DNA of 64,000 bases, taken from contig OZ026517.1 of assembly GCA_964019695.1 (NCBI GenBank), positions 52,879,672 to 52,943,671 of the forward strand. Direction: 5' to 3'. The notes under the pieces were generated by a model. It had not been told where the DNA came from. It made no database searches and worked only from the letters and a program-made list of their open reading frames with translations. Source of the DNA: Loripinus fragilis (lineage: Eukaryota; Mollusca; Bivalvia; Lucinida; Lucinidae). How positions within the stretch are numbered: position 1 is the first letter of the stretch; each line of letters starts with the position of its first letter. The position numbers and the translations under genes are program-made. This document shows positions 20,600 to 31,175 of this stretch, in pieces.

Positions 20600-21080
20600 G
20601 TTTGCTGGTTGGGATATTGTAGATGGAAGTCTTCGTGTCAACAAAAATTGGTAAATAGATCTGAATTGATGATACATATCTCAGTAATAATGAAATAGAA
20701 ATGTCTGGCTTATACTTTTACAGTTTTTACAAAAGAAGACAATGTTAATATCAGACTAATAATTATTTAACTCAATACACAATAATGATCCCTTAATAAG
20801 TCCCACACCCATTATCAGATTTTTAATTTGAGGGTAAATTGATGGTTTCACATTTCTTTTATCCGTTAAAATCTTTGATGAATTATAAAGCAGAGAAATT
20901 GAGAAAGGTAGCAAATTTGATGATCATTTAAAATAATTGTCTACATATTCACAAAAAATATACAGCATTAGTCATAATAATTACATGTACCTCTATGTGG
21001 CACTATACAAGCCATGCCATAAAAACAGGATAGAGAATTGCAGTATTCACTACAGGACAGCCTGTTGAAAACATCAGTGG
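20600..21080. other. No gene recognised
   Basis: AT-rich spacer. Confidence 0.4.
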
Positions 21081-21081
21081 A

Positions 21082-21240
21082 ATTGGCATTTTAACATTTA
21101 TGAGCATGATAAATACAACATCTGAGATTTTGAAATCAAGAACAATCTCAATCTTTCAGCATTTTAGTTTTTATGAGCAGTTGAAATTTCATGCTCAGCT
21201 GAGGTTGAGCATGAATTTTTTTATATAACATTGGGCCCTT
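21082..21240. mobile_element. Partial MITE, TGCTCAACTC family
   Basis: Carries CATTTATGAGCATGATAAAT, TTTTATGAGCAGTTGAAATT and TTGAGCATGAATTTTTTTAT, in the opposite orientation to the adjacent copy. Confidence 0.65.
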
Positions 21241-21269
21241 AAGGCAAACAATATATTGTCTAGTCAGAC

Positions 21270-21512
21270 TATGAGATTATAAAACTTTTTTTCATGCTAA
21301 ACTCAACTGGGCGAAATTTCAACTGCACATAAAAACTAAAATACCGACAAATGAAGAAGTTTCTTGCTTTAAGTCTCTCAGATGTTGTATTTATCATGCT
21401 AATAAATCTTAAAATGTCAACAAATGTTGGCATTTTAACATTTATGAGCAGGATAAAGTTCATGTTCAGCTGAGTTGAGCATGGAATAAGTTTAATAACC
21501 TCTGTGCCTGGT
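21270..21512. mobile_element. MITE, TGCTCAACTC family
   Basis: TTATAAAACTTTTTTTCATGC at the left and GAGCATGGAATAAGTTTAAT at the right; inner palindrome GTCAACAAATGTTGGC. Confidence 0.75.
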
Positions 21513-21591
21513 CTTGGTCACTCTAAGTGAAATCCTGTTAAAAACTGAGGTTCATCACCAAACTCCACAATCGACTGTTGCCTGGTCTTAC

Positions 21592-21612
21592 CTTAAGACT
21601 TTCTAAATTAAA
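21592..21612 (-). CDS. Candidate 21-bp micro-exon
   Basis: Minus strand: GGCAGGTTTCAG acceptor, 21 bp reading FNLESLK, donor GTAAGACC, phase 0-0. It may belong to the CEP97 transcript; very short, so weak. Confidence 0.2.
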
Positions 21613-21619
21613 CTGAAAC

Positions 21620-22225
21620 CTGCCCAATGCTCCTAAAGGGCTAATGACCTAATTACATTAATAAATACCCATATTACTTAAGGCAAGAACTCCATTTTTA
21701 TGCTAATTTATGGCAAGTAGCCACACAGGTCAATGACATGTAGCAGATAATGAGTGGTCAGTGGATCTTTGTCAAAATAAGCATTTGAAAAATCACAATT
21801 GACTGAAGCATTACTGATGCAGTACTCAGGTGTTCCCTTATTGATACCATTCACTGTTCTACTGATGTTAGAGTTTATATACTAATATTTACATTTTCAT
21901 CAATCTTTAGAATTTTGCAACCGTTCATAGCCTCATGAACAACACAAAATTTGATTGACAACTCCCAAGCTCACTTGGCAATGCAATTCGCTTCGAACAT
22001 CGAATTCATTCGCCAGATGTGACACTGGTGTTGTGAGTTGCACGTGCAAAACAAGCTTCTTGTTTGCTCCATTGGCTGTCTGTGTTCACACTGGCTGTTC
22101 CCCTTTTCCGTTTTGCCTTCCAACAAAACAGTTAATACGATTAAATATTAAATACAAAAATTGTTTTATCTCCTAAATTATAAATAATGTTTATATATAA
22201 GTTATTTATAATAAAATGTAAATAT
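21620..22225. other. No gene recognised
   Basis: A minus frame near 21950-22130 is partly open but has no clear splice boundaries or motif. Confidence 0.4.
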
Positions 22226-22660
22226 AAGCAATAGATTCAATTTTTGGAAGGTTCATTTGTTTTTTTGTTGCTTTACGTCCCATGTCAACAGCTATGGTCA
22301 TTGCGGGACGGTCAGTTCACTTAACCACACTTTTTCCTGGGCAGGCTTGAGCAAGCGGTTAACCAGTAATTCTTGAATGAATCAGCGGAAGGGAGGAGAA
22401 TGACCGTAGAAATTATTTCATGATCAAACTCCATGAAAGTATGGGACCGGGCCGGGATCGAACTCGCGACCCCTGGATCTGCAGTCAGACACACATCTGT
22501 AGCCAGACACGTTACTGACTGCGCTACGCATGGAATCATGAATACTTCGGGTCTGGAGATCTTGCAAAGTTAACGTGAAGCCTGAAGAGGGCTTCACTTA
22601 CTTTGCAAAAGACCCAAAGTATTCATGATTCCATGAACCTTCCAAAAATCGAATTCATTT
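22226..22660. repeat. Hairpin MITE split by a SINE
   Basis: Outer arms TTTTTGGAAGGTTCAT and ATGAACCTTCCAAAAA, then ATGGAATCATGAATACTT / AAGTATTCATGATTCCAT, with an inner TTGCAAAGTTAACGTGAAGC / GCTTCACTTACTTTGCAA. The left arm is interrupted after GGTTCAT by a SINE. A related hairpin lies at 55330-55470. Confidence 0.8.
22257..22528 (-). mobile_element. SINE-1 inside a hairpin MITE
   Basis: Minus orientation. The tail side TTGCTTTACGTCCC and head side GACTGCGCTACG match the copy at 5286-5611. Only CAT is clearly duplicated at the junctions. Confidence 0.85.
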
Positions 22661-22937
22661 CTTAAATGAATATCACTTTCTGTCACCTTAGTGATAACAC
22701 TGTCGCCTACAGTTGTTCAACTGACCATAGCTTTAGCAGATTGATACCATTGCCTTCCTTTTATATATTACACATGCACTCCAATTGCAAAAATTTTAGT
22801 GCTACCAAATCTATAATAGCACAAGTGACAAATTGCAATCTAAAATGTATTAATTGCTGCTTATAAACGATTACAGTCTATCCAGTATGCCTCCACTAAA
22901 AAATACAATGAAAATGACCAGTGAAGACCCAGATTCA

Positions 22938-23228
22938 AGTGCGGATCCAGAGGGGGGATAGGGGGTCCTGACCCCTCACCCCCCCCCCCTTGAAAATCAC
23001 AAGTTATATGTGTTTCTATAGAAATTAGCATTTGGACCCCCGTGGAAAAAGTTGGACCCCCTCTGGATCCTTCGAAAGTATAGTTTTCTCTGTTATAAAA
23101 CCATTGGACGCTCTCTGTAAATTGTAAAATAAGTTGAGGACTATATTAATAAAAAAAAAACCTTTGTCCAGACTGTTTTCTGGCCGTCCGGCCTGGACCC
23201 CTCTGAAAAAAATCCTGGATCCGGGCAG
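22938..23228. repeat. Repeat, GGATCCAGAGGGGG family
   Basis: GGATCCAGAGGGGGGATAGG at the left, repeated GTTGGACCCCCTCTGG and TTCTGGCCGTCCGGCC, and AAATCCTGGATCCGGGCA at the right. Confidence 0.65.
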
Positions 23229-23641
23229 GCAGATTAAACTATGCTATTGCAGTCTGATCTGGGCCTTTGCAGCCTGTAAAGATAATGCCATGTTAGTCCT
23301 GTTCCTCTGATATGCCATTTTTATTATTCTTTTACAACTTGGCTCAAATTTCTTTAGTACTCTGTATCAACTTGTTTTGTTTTCTAATTTCCTGTTCAGG
23401 AGTATTTACTTCTAATTTGGGCCCATTTCCATGTCATTTCTTTGATCACTGTCACATGCTGGTAATTATTCAGCCTCCTGCTGAGATAAGTAGTAAAATG
23501 ATGGGAGAAAAAATTCAATACAAATCCTGAGAAAAGGATCAATATGGAATATAAAACAGAGAGCCTGCGCATCTGCTCAGCCTTGCTACAATCTACACTC
23601 TTGAAAACTATCAAGACCGGCCTTTTCACTATTTTAATTAA

Positions 23642-23883
23642 CCATTTGTATTCGGGAAACCCCTAAACGAGTACTTTTGCAAACAGCGAGGACCCAGATG
23701 AAATGCAGCATAATGCTGCATTTCATCAGGGTCTACACTGTTTGTAAAGGTAAAAAAGATCTTTAGACAAAATAATACAATCTTTTTTGAAAATTATAAC
23801 CTGACATCCCTAGATAGGTACAATGGACTATCCCAAGTTTGTTATATCAAATCAGAAGGAAGAATCCATTTGTATAAAAAGGG
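23642..23883. mobile_element. TTAA-flanked MITE, GATGAAATGCAGCA core
   Basis: TTAA at 23638-23641 and 23884-23887. The central palindrome is GATGAAATGCAGCATAATGC meeting GCTGCATTTCATC inside GCAAACAG / CTGTTTGT. Relatives: 29335, 44169 and 45630. Confidence 0.65.
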
Positions 23884-23889
23884 TTAAGT

Positions 23890-24845
23890 AAGCAGAAGGC
23901 TGAATGACACAAATAGGAAGACTCTAATTCTTAATTTTATGGAAAAAGATGGTCTTTTGAAGCCTCAAATTTAGTCCGAAATGACCATTTTTTAAAATTT
24001 TTGGCAGCATTTTCTGTTACTATAGAAATGGTGCAAGTTAAATAAATACCAAACTTTTATGTCTCAGTCACATCTGACTAACTGACATGCAACTTTTTTT
24101 TCTCCATTTTGTTGGCGTTTATTCGCATACGTTTATTGTCTATTTCATGATCTTTCATGTACAGACTTTGCAGGCCTTGTCCAGTACTACACACTGTGCA
24201 GATAAACTTCCACCCCTTGGATGTAAACAACTACAGATACGTACAGGCTCCCATTTGATTATTGATTTTTAAGGTTATAGGTCATGTTTACAGTTGTACA
24301 ATGTGAGGTACTGTGTCTGGTGATACCCATTGGTGACTGTTTTATCTGTTGCTTGTTAAAAACTTTCCAATAGCTAGATACAACAGATTAAGGTTATGGT
24401 ATTCATCTGTTTTATTAGAAATTTTGAATTCAGAATTTCTTATACATTTGGTACGGAACTTGTATGTTATGTGTTCTGTATTTGTCTGGTAAATATCTGT
24501 TATAAATGTCCGGTGACCGACTACTAATGGACTTGAAACCGTTCACTGAATGTACTTCAGGTGCCGATTCCCGTAGTTGTAAGGTAATATCAGTCCCTCA
24601 TACCTTCATCATAATGTGATGTTCCTTTATTATAGTCTCAGTGAGTGATGTTAACAGTCTATCTATTGTCTGGTTCATGTCCGTTACTTGTTGTATGGTC
24701 ATTGTACTTTTCATGCGCTTGCTACGGTGATCACGTGACAAGACAGAAGGGTTGGGGAAAATTTACTGCTGCACATCTACAGATAAGATTAATTTTGCAT
24801 TTTTTTTTTATTCATTGCACGTCTGTTAGTCCAGTGTGACTTAAG
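23890..24845. other. No gene recognised
   Basis: Unique-looking AT-rich sequence, no exon signals with an open frame that I could support. Confidence 0.4.
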
Positions 24846-24851
24846 CATAAC

Positions 24852-25206
24852 CACACTGGTAAATGTATACGTCGATTTGGTGGTATTTACGCGTATTGCC
24901 TGTACTTCATAGACCGGAAGTGGTAGATATTTGCGTATTTCGGCATGCTCATGGCGATTTATGTAAGCATTTAGGAATAGATTCGAGTACCGATCTGGAT
25001 GATCGGTACTCGAATCTATTCCTAAATGCTTACATAAATCGCCATACACATACTGAATACTTTAAAACGATCTAATTCTATAGTCCTTTAGGTATATGGC
25101 ATGCTTTTCTATATAGTATTAACGCAAATATCTACCACTTCGGGTCAATGAAGTACCGGCAATACGCGTAAATACCACCAAATCGACGTATACATTTACC
25201 AGTGTG
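24852..25206. mobile_element. 355-bp foldback element, CACACTGG ends
   Basis: Ends CACACTGGTAAATGTATACG and CGTATACATTTACCAGTGTG, with arms continuing about 80 bp (GATTTGGTGGTATTTACGCG and its complement). It is flanked by the perfect 5-bp duplication ATAAC (24847-24851, 25207-25211). The same terminus occurs on the 2.45-kb element at 48647. Confidence 0.9.
24951..25045. repeat. Perfect 45-bp-arm hairpin
   Basis: Positions 24951-24995 and 25001-25045 are exact complements with a 5-base spacer TGGAT. Not one mismatch in 45 bp implies a recent origin or ongoing correction. Confidence 0.95.
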
Positions 25207-25516
25207 ATAACACTTTTGAATCTGAAGAAATTGGTAAATAGCAAATTTCTATTTTCTGCTTCAAAGGGAGACAAAATATCCCTTTAGCGCTGATGATTAG
25301 AAGGCAGTTTAGTCTGCTGCCTCCTGCTAATGAAGAGGCTGTATAATTACAATAAATGCCTCCTCTATAATCAACCTTCTTCAAACTTCCTTCCTGGTAT
25401 GACTTAAGATAGATATACATGGGTAGATGAAAAAGTTCAAAATTTTTAATTTAGTGGCTGCAATAACAATGCTTATTTACAATATAATCAGTAATTTTAC
25501 TGAATACACAGAAATC

Positions 25517-25700
25517 CGCCATGGTGTAGGGGATAAATCTATGTCTTGTAAACCAGGGACGGATAATACTTTAAGCCATGGCCAGGTCTTCTGAGATGCT
25601 TTAATACCAGAACCACTGCCGGCTCCTGGACATAATAATCACAAAACCATAAACCCATCAGGCCAGTACTGGTTATAGCCAAGGAACACGGTCATCATAT
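25517..25700 (+). mobile_element. SINE-3 copy (tRNA-Thr-like head)
   Basis: Head CGCCATGGTGTAGGGGATAA with CTTGTAAACCAGGGAC and body AGAACCACTGCCGGCTCCTG, matching the better copy at 30056-30247. It shares one flanking duplication with the adjacent RTE fragment. Confidence 0.7.
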
Positions 25701-26267
25701 CATCATATAATCATAATCGGATTTAATTAACGTGCAGGTGCAGGGGCATCATCCACATCAGTGGGCCCCTTTCCAGGTAACTGGCTAGCTGCACGCATAG
25801 CAGATCTCACACCTGATCTCCAGGTGCTCCTTTCTTGAGGGTCAACTGTGGTGAGCTTCCACTCACGGCAGTCTTTCTCTGTCAGTTTCTTCCATGTTTG
25901 CTTGGGCCTCCCTGCCCCCCGCTTGCCGTCAATCTGCATATCATATGCTGTTCTGATTGCACCACTCGAACGCGCCACATGCCCAAACCACCGAAGCCTT
26001 CTCTTTCTCAAAATGAGGTCGAGGTCCTCAAGCTGAAGCTTTGCCAGTAGCTCGCTTGACCTTACCCTGGCCACATCCTCTGGCTTGATACTGCAGATCT
26101 GTCTGATCATGGCCCTATCATTGCGTTGCAAGCGCTGCAGGTTCGTCTTGGTAAGTGGCCAAGTTTCACTGGCATGGAGCATGGCGCTCCGCACGCAAGA
26201 GCTGTACACATGGCAACGGGTCTTGTAAGAGAGGTGGCGGGATGTGAGAACTGGTCACAAACATTAA
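25701..26267 (-). mobile_element. 5'-truncated RTE-like LINE
   Basis: The minus strand carries the C-terminal coding end of a non-LTR retrotransposon, a very short 3' UTR and an ATG/ATC-rich tail (plus strand TCATCATATCATCATATAAT). The 16-bp direct repeat TGAATACACAGAAATC at 25501-25516 and 26268-26283 encloses this fragment together with SINE-3. Confidence 0.8.
25727..26209 (-). pseudogene. C-terminal part of RTE-like reverse transcriptase protein
   Basis: A 160-residue open frame. ASETWPLTKTNLQRLQRNDR, then RKRRLRWFGHVARS, GKRGAGRPKQTWK and DPQERSTWRSGVRSAM are the familiar C-terminal region following the reverse transcriptase domain in RTE-type LINEs. The polymerase domain itself (with its FADD-type motif) is absent because of 5' truncation, so this is a dead copy. 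The frame is intact over its length, suggesting a fairly young insertion. Confidence 0.85.
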
Positions 26268-26309
26268 TGAATACACAGAAATCATGCCACAAACTTTGAT
26301 GTCAAAATA

Positions 26310-26807
26310 CAGTCACGTGACATAATTATTCGCCACTTTGTAACATCCCCGTTTGAAACAGTGCATTTCCTAACTTTTGGCAAAAAGAACCATGACAAAG
26401 CTAATGTGTGCAATTGTACAAAACTTACAGGGATGAAAAGTAAATAGAAAATAGCAATATACAATAGAACATTAAAATAATGTCAATATTGGTTCTAATG
26501 AAGAATGTGTTTTAAAGTGCACATAAATTTTAAACTATCATGATTCTCATTGACGCTTATGTTAACATCACCGTAAAATGAATTTTGATGTGCCTTTGTG
26601 TTTAAATGACTACCATACGAAAGCAACAGACACCAGGAAGCTACAATAATGTTGGTTATAACATAAATCCATTTGCTTTCATTTGGTACTTCTTTCACGA
26701 TTGTAGCTTTTATAGTTTTTCAGCAAGATTTTTTCTAAAAAAAACTTGAAAAACATTGATTTAAACGGTGACATCACAAAGTGGCGAATAATTATGCCCA
26801 ATGACTG
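26310..26807. mobile_element. 498-bp Tc1/mariner-like TIR element
   Basis: Ends CAGTCACGTGACATAATTAT and ATAATTATGCCCAATGACTG, continuing as TTCGCCACTTTGTAACATC / GATGTTAC-like arms (GACATCACAAAGTGGCGAA at right), flanked by TA. No transposase. Confidence 0.8.
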
Positions 26808-26809
26808 TA

Positions 26810-27560
26810 CATCATTATCATCATGGGTTAAAGGTTTCAGGACTAATCCTAATTCAGGATTTTTAGGCTGACTTTCCATAGAAAGTCAGCCTCAAAATGC
26901 TGAATTATAGATTATAAAAGGTTCTTTGACTGCTATATTCAGTTTATCTAAATTAAAAAAAAAGCATTTTACCATTTAAATGTGAAGTGTCAGTTTTTTG
27001 TAGGCATACTGTGTTTTTAGATTTGAATTGCTGAAGTTCAGGATTTTTAAAATTTTGAACTTTCACACATGTGTCTAATTACTTTTTACCAAAAAAAATC
27101 CTCTCCTTAAGTTCACCAAGAATTTAAGTATTAATTTTCACATGTTGAAGAAAAAATGGATCAGAAATGTAATTAAGGTCCTTTTCTCATAATTTGGCCC
27201 ATCTTATAATTATTCTATCATGAATGAACAGGTCTCTAGGAAATCTGTTTTTCAAGGACATGACAAAATCTATAATTGATTTTGAGAAAGTTTTAGAAGA
27301 TTTAAGTATCTGTGAAGTACAAATGATGATAACATGGATGGATGGTCATTATAATGCTTAATGTTCATTGTTCAGGTGTAATGACCAGAATACAATTAGG
27401 CCATAGCAAATGAAACATGTGGTTCCAATTCCCTGATTATTACCTACCCTAAATTTTCTTCTCATCATGTATATAAGACTATGTCTCCTTGTGTCCTTGA
27501 AGCTACACAACTAGTTAAGCTTGAACTCTAAGACCTTGACCTCATTTTGAGAGACCTGGC
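26810..27560. other. No gene recognised
   Basis: AT-rich; a small GACTTTCCATAGAAAGTC palindrome at ~26870-26887. Confidence 0.4.
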
Positions 27561-27562
27561 CC

Positions 27563-27775
27563 CGGGCCCTGAGGTTATAAAACTTTTTTCATGCTCAACT
27601 CAAATGAGCACGAAATTTCAACTGCTCATAAACACTAAAATACCGACAAATAAAGAAGTTTTTTGCTTTAAGCCTCTCAGATGTTGTATTCATAATGCAA
27701 ATAAATGTTAAAATGCCAACAATTGTTAGCATTTGAACATTTATGAGCAGAATAAATTTTATAACCCCAGGGCCT
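27563..27775. mobile_element. MITE, TGCTCAACTC family
   Basis: GGCCCTGAGGTTATAAAAC at the left and TTTATAACCCCAGGGCC at the right, with inner ATGCCAACAATTGTTAGCAT. Confidence 0.8.
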
Positions 27776-28005
27776 AGTATGGACATGTGGAGTATTCTAG
27801 TAGGGCAGTCAGAACAGCATTTGTTATAGAGGCTGATGGAAGGCGTGGGCCAGGGAGGCCCAAGATGACGTGAAAGAAATTAACCAAGAATGACGCCCCA
27901 AGAAAGGATCACTTAGAGATCGGATGAGACATATGCTATACATGTAACTTCCAATGATGTGGATGATGGCCCTGTACCTGCACCTTATAGAAATCAACAA
28001 TGTGG

Positions 28006-28084
<79 letters not shown>
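27776..28084 (+). mobile_element. RTE-like LINE 3' end with (GAT)n tail
   Basis: Plus-strand decayed copy of the same LINE: YGHVEYSSRAVRTAF and DGRRGPGRPKMT match the frame at 25727-26209. The sequence then reads AATGATGTGGATGATGGCCC and GTACCTGCACCTTA as in the other copy's 3' end. It finishes in about 27 GAT units (28000-28084). The protein is broken by stops. Confidence 0.8.
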
Positions 28085-28085
28085 C
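28000..28085. repeat. (GAT)n microsatellite, ~27 units
   Basis: Uninterrupted ATG/GAT triplets at the 3' end of the RTE fragment. Confidence 0.97.
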
Positions 28086-28148
28086 CAGGAGGTGTCTAAT
28101 TATTTGGGGTAAATACAGTAGTTCCCTGTTTTCTCATGTTATATGTTA

Positions 28149-28363
28149 CAGTAAAACCTGTCTAAAACGGCCGCTCTAAAAAAGACCAAAAATTGGTTTT
28201 CAAGGCCAACTATTGCTTAATGCAGGGCAAAAGTATCGCAGAATACTCCAATGGGGAGCATTCTGCAATACTTAAGACCTTCATTAAGCTACCCTTTGCA
28301 TTTAGATCATTGTTTTGTCTATTTTTGAGTGGCCGCTTAAGACAGGACTTACAGGTTTTACTG
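28149..28363. mobile_element. pogo/Tigger-like MITE
   Basis: Starts CAGTAAAACCTGTCTAAAAC after TA; core GCAGAATACTCCAATGGGG, meeting GAGCATTCTGCAATAC. The right end has a short internal duplication (GACAGGACTTACAGGTTTTA). Confidence 0.75.
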
Positions 28364-28689
28364 GATATGTTTTCTGACTTTTCCTCAGAAGCTAAACTGT
28401 GAGACCCTGCAGACCATGACCAATTTATACAACTAAAATGAAACCCGGGCAATCAGAAAACCATCGTCCACACAACTGAATAAATTTCCTAACTTACAAA
28501 CTCAGTCCTTTTCTACTGTGACACTATCAGGATGGTATTTAAACTCTCAACATGTTTTAATGAACCAGAATAGATTTTCCAATCTGCTATTTGTTTGCAG
28601 AATGATTTTTGCAATTAAAGCAGAGAGATGCAGATCGACAGTATTGATTTCTCCCAGACTTCTGATGTTTTAGCACAGTTTCTTTTCAC

Positions 28690-28764
28690 CTACTTTTAAT
28701 GGTAATGTCTGTCTTTGTCAAGGTGTGTGAGTCATCCTCATTCCACTCATTAGAAATTGAGGAT
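28690..28764 (-). CDS. Candidate 75-bp exon
   Basis: Minus strand: acceptor CACTTCACTTGTGAG, open frame SSISNEWNEDDSHTLTKTDI then TIKSR, donor GTGAAA. Acidic and Ser/Thr-rich, consistent with a disordered exon. Incoming phase does not match CEP97 exon 8 directly. Weak donor. Confidence 0.25.
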
Positions 28765-28769
28765 CTCAC

Positions 28770-29249
28770 AAGTGAAGTGGTCATTTTTTAGATTTGTAAT
28801 ATGGGTAAGTGTTGGACCACTAATTGTAAAACTTCCACAAATAATAAGGCTCATTAAATGTAAAAATGTGTTAACACAAATGTGTATACAACTAAAAACA
28901 GTGCTTTTGAAATACAGTGCCCCAACCATAGCTTTCCATATAGGGTGGTACTCTTTCCTCAAACAAGGGCAATAAATCTGGTAACATTTTTTGGTTTCCT
29001 TCAAAAAATTGATAGGTCTTCAAATTTTCATCTCTAATTTTATCAGCTTACGAATTTCACCCCTCTATTTCTTTAACTTTATAAACAAAGTATAAATGAC
29101 AGAAAGTTGGACAGACAGAAGAATTCTTAACTGACAAACCAAAAGCAATATTCCCCTCAAAAGTTTCAAAGTTGGGGGCATAAAAATGTACATCAGGTGG
29201 AGGGGATCAGATAAGGAAAGAAAGGACCCTGAGTCACCATACAGTATCT
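28770..29249. other. No gene recognised
   Basis: AT-rich spacer. Confidence 0.4.
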
Positions 29250-29304
29250 GGCCACTATCTGCCCACCATTTAAATGGCGTTTCGCTGGTGGGCCGATTAT
29301 GGCC
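29250..29304. repeat. Palindrome, GCCCACC/GGTGGGC family
   Basis: GGCCACTATCTGCCCACCAT and CTGGTGGGCCGATTATGGCC around CATTTAAATG. Confidence 0.75.
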
Positions 29305-29334
29305 TGCTTTTAAATGCTTAACCCTTTAAAACTA

Positions 29335-29553
29335 ATAAAATTTTCCATAGAGATTCATACAGTTAAGCCAAGATGGTCCATTGTTACGGTATATACTGAG
29401 GGGTCACAGGTTATAATTTCAAAAAAAATATTGTATTTCTTTCTCTCAGAAGATAAATGTTGTCTTAGCAAACAATGGAGACCCTGATGAAATGCTGCAT
29501 AATGCAGCATTTCATCTTGGTCTTCACTGTTTGCCAAAGTACCCGTTCAGAGG
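29335..29553. mobile_element. TTAACCC MITE, GATGAAATGC core
   Basis: GATGAAATGCTGCATAATGC meets GCAGCATTTCATC inside GCAAACAATGG / CACTGTTTGC; left end TTAACCCTTTAAAACTAATA. Confidence 0.55.
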
Positions 29554-30055
29554 TTTCTGGTCCACAAGGCTGATGGAGTTTCTGTCCTGGTACATCCATT
29601 CCTATGTATGTTAAATATGTTTGACCAGCTCAGACACGCCAGTTTGGCCAAAATCTCATATGCTGGACTGTATGCAATATTCTGTTTATGCAACAAACAG
29701 TGGTACCAATCTGACTGCACAGCTGCGCAATCTGATCAGTGCCACATGTCCTGTTCCTCAATTAGAATATAAGCCAACAAAGGTACTTGTTACCATGTTG
29801 CAACTCAGTCCTGTTGTTTGTTGCCATGTTGCAACTCAGTCCTGTTGAGACTGGAATTAAAGAAACAGAGAGCCTGTCGTTTAGCTAACACTGATATCAT
29901 CAGATAAAACAATCTGACATGTTAATTTTCAATTTGCAGATTTCAAATCTGTTAAATGGTAGAAAATTAATATTAGATGACTACATTAGATTTCAATAAC
30001 TGATTAACCACCCATATAAACTATTGTAGTCAGCTCATGCACGTATTCAAATAAA

Positions 30056-30247
30056 ATCAGAAGTCGCCGTGGTGTAGTGGATAAGCGCTATGCCTTGTAA
30101 ACCAGGGGTTGCAGGTTCGATTCCTGGCTTCTCCAGAACCACTTTCTGCTGAGCCCCTGGGTGCTCCCATCAAAAAATAAACACACAAATAATAAACCCT
30201 CCCGTCCCAGTACTGGTTACTACTCAGGGAAAGCAAAAAAAAAAATT
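30056..30247 (+). mobile_element. SINE-3, complete, tRNA-Thr(TGT)-like head
   Basis: 192 bp between 11-bp duplications ATTCAAATAAA (30045-30055, 30248-30258). The head reads GCCGTGGTGTAGTGGATAAG, CCTTGTAAACCAGGGG (anticodon loop CTTGTAA, anticodon TGT) and GCAGGTTCGATTCCTGGC. Body GAGCCCCTGGGTGCTCCCAT; A-rich tail. It is a SINE and not a tRNA gene because of the body, tail and duplication. Confidence 0.88.
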
Positions 30248-30310
30248 ATTCAAATAAAGTCGCCCGGTTTCAAAATCAGGTTTTTACAATGGTAATGGAC
30301 TGTTCTTAAC

Positions 30311-30531
30311 CCTTTACTCCATAATAACGCCTTTTGATGCCTTTGAAATATCACATATTTGAAAATATTATGGCAAATTGAGCATTTCCTCCAAAGGAGC
30401 AAATGCTCTATTTTCCATAATATTTTCAAAAGTGATAAAAACTTAAATTATATTTTTCTTGAAATATTTTAATGGTGTCTTAAAAATAGAAAATGATGTC
30501 ACGATCTAAAAATAGCCTATGGAGTAAAGGG
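30311..30531. mobile_element. TTAA-flanked MITE, GAGCAAATGCTC core
   Basis: TTAA at 30307-30310 and 30532-30535. Ends CCCTTTACTCCATAATAA and GCCTATGGAGTAAAGGG. The core is AGCATTTCCTCCAAAGGAGC then AAATGCT. Copies at 47030 and 54591. Confidence 0.8.
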
Positions 30532-30535
30532 TTAA

Positions 30536-31170
30536 AGGAAAGAGTTCTCTACCAGAGGGAGAAAATTCTGTCCTTTAAGTGAAGCCCCCTAAATATTAGA
30601 GAAACTAATGATGATCATCACTACTCATTTAGTTGTCTCCTTTTGGTGTGCGTAACTATGTCAGCGTTCTGGCTACGCCCCTGTCCTCAAGCCTTCAAAA
30701 GGAGCAGACTGATCTATGCCTGGATTCCTTGCCTGAGCCTTTTTTTTTTTTCAGAAAATTATTTTTTGAACTTTGATGCAGTTTTAAACTTGTCTAAAAC
30801 AGAGACTAACAGCAGGTAGCCTGTTGATTTATATGTTCAGGTTTTACACAACCTTGATATCTAATTTCAAATTAACCCTGATTAAATCTATAAAATCTGA
30901 TATCAGATTATATGTACCCAAAAACCAGACCATGTAATTAAAACAGTGGTCTCATTTTTGAAGTTTTTTTAAAAAAATGAGCAGTTTTCACCCGAAATAT
31001 TAAATAACCATTTGATACCATTTATAAGATCAATAAAGCAACAAAATCATAAATGCACACATCATACTTAGATCAGACTGGGCATCAACCAAGTCTGATC
31101 CAAATCTTTGCTGTGTGCATGAAGAGTCCTCAGCTCCTGTTGAGTTCAGAGTGAAAAAGCTGTGCTCAAG
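30536..31170. other. No gene recognised
   Basis: AT-rich; a poly-T run near 30741; no exon supported. Confidence 0.4.
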
Positions 31171-31175
31171 GTTAT

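Noticed and set aside
22666..22866. 66-codon plus frame
   Set aside because: No splice signals, motif or coding character; AT-rich intergenic chance frame.
30060..30135. A functional tRNA-Thr gene
   Set aside because: The tRNA-like head is followed by a SINE body and A-rich tail and bounded by an 11-bp duplication; the acceptor stem does not pair.
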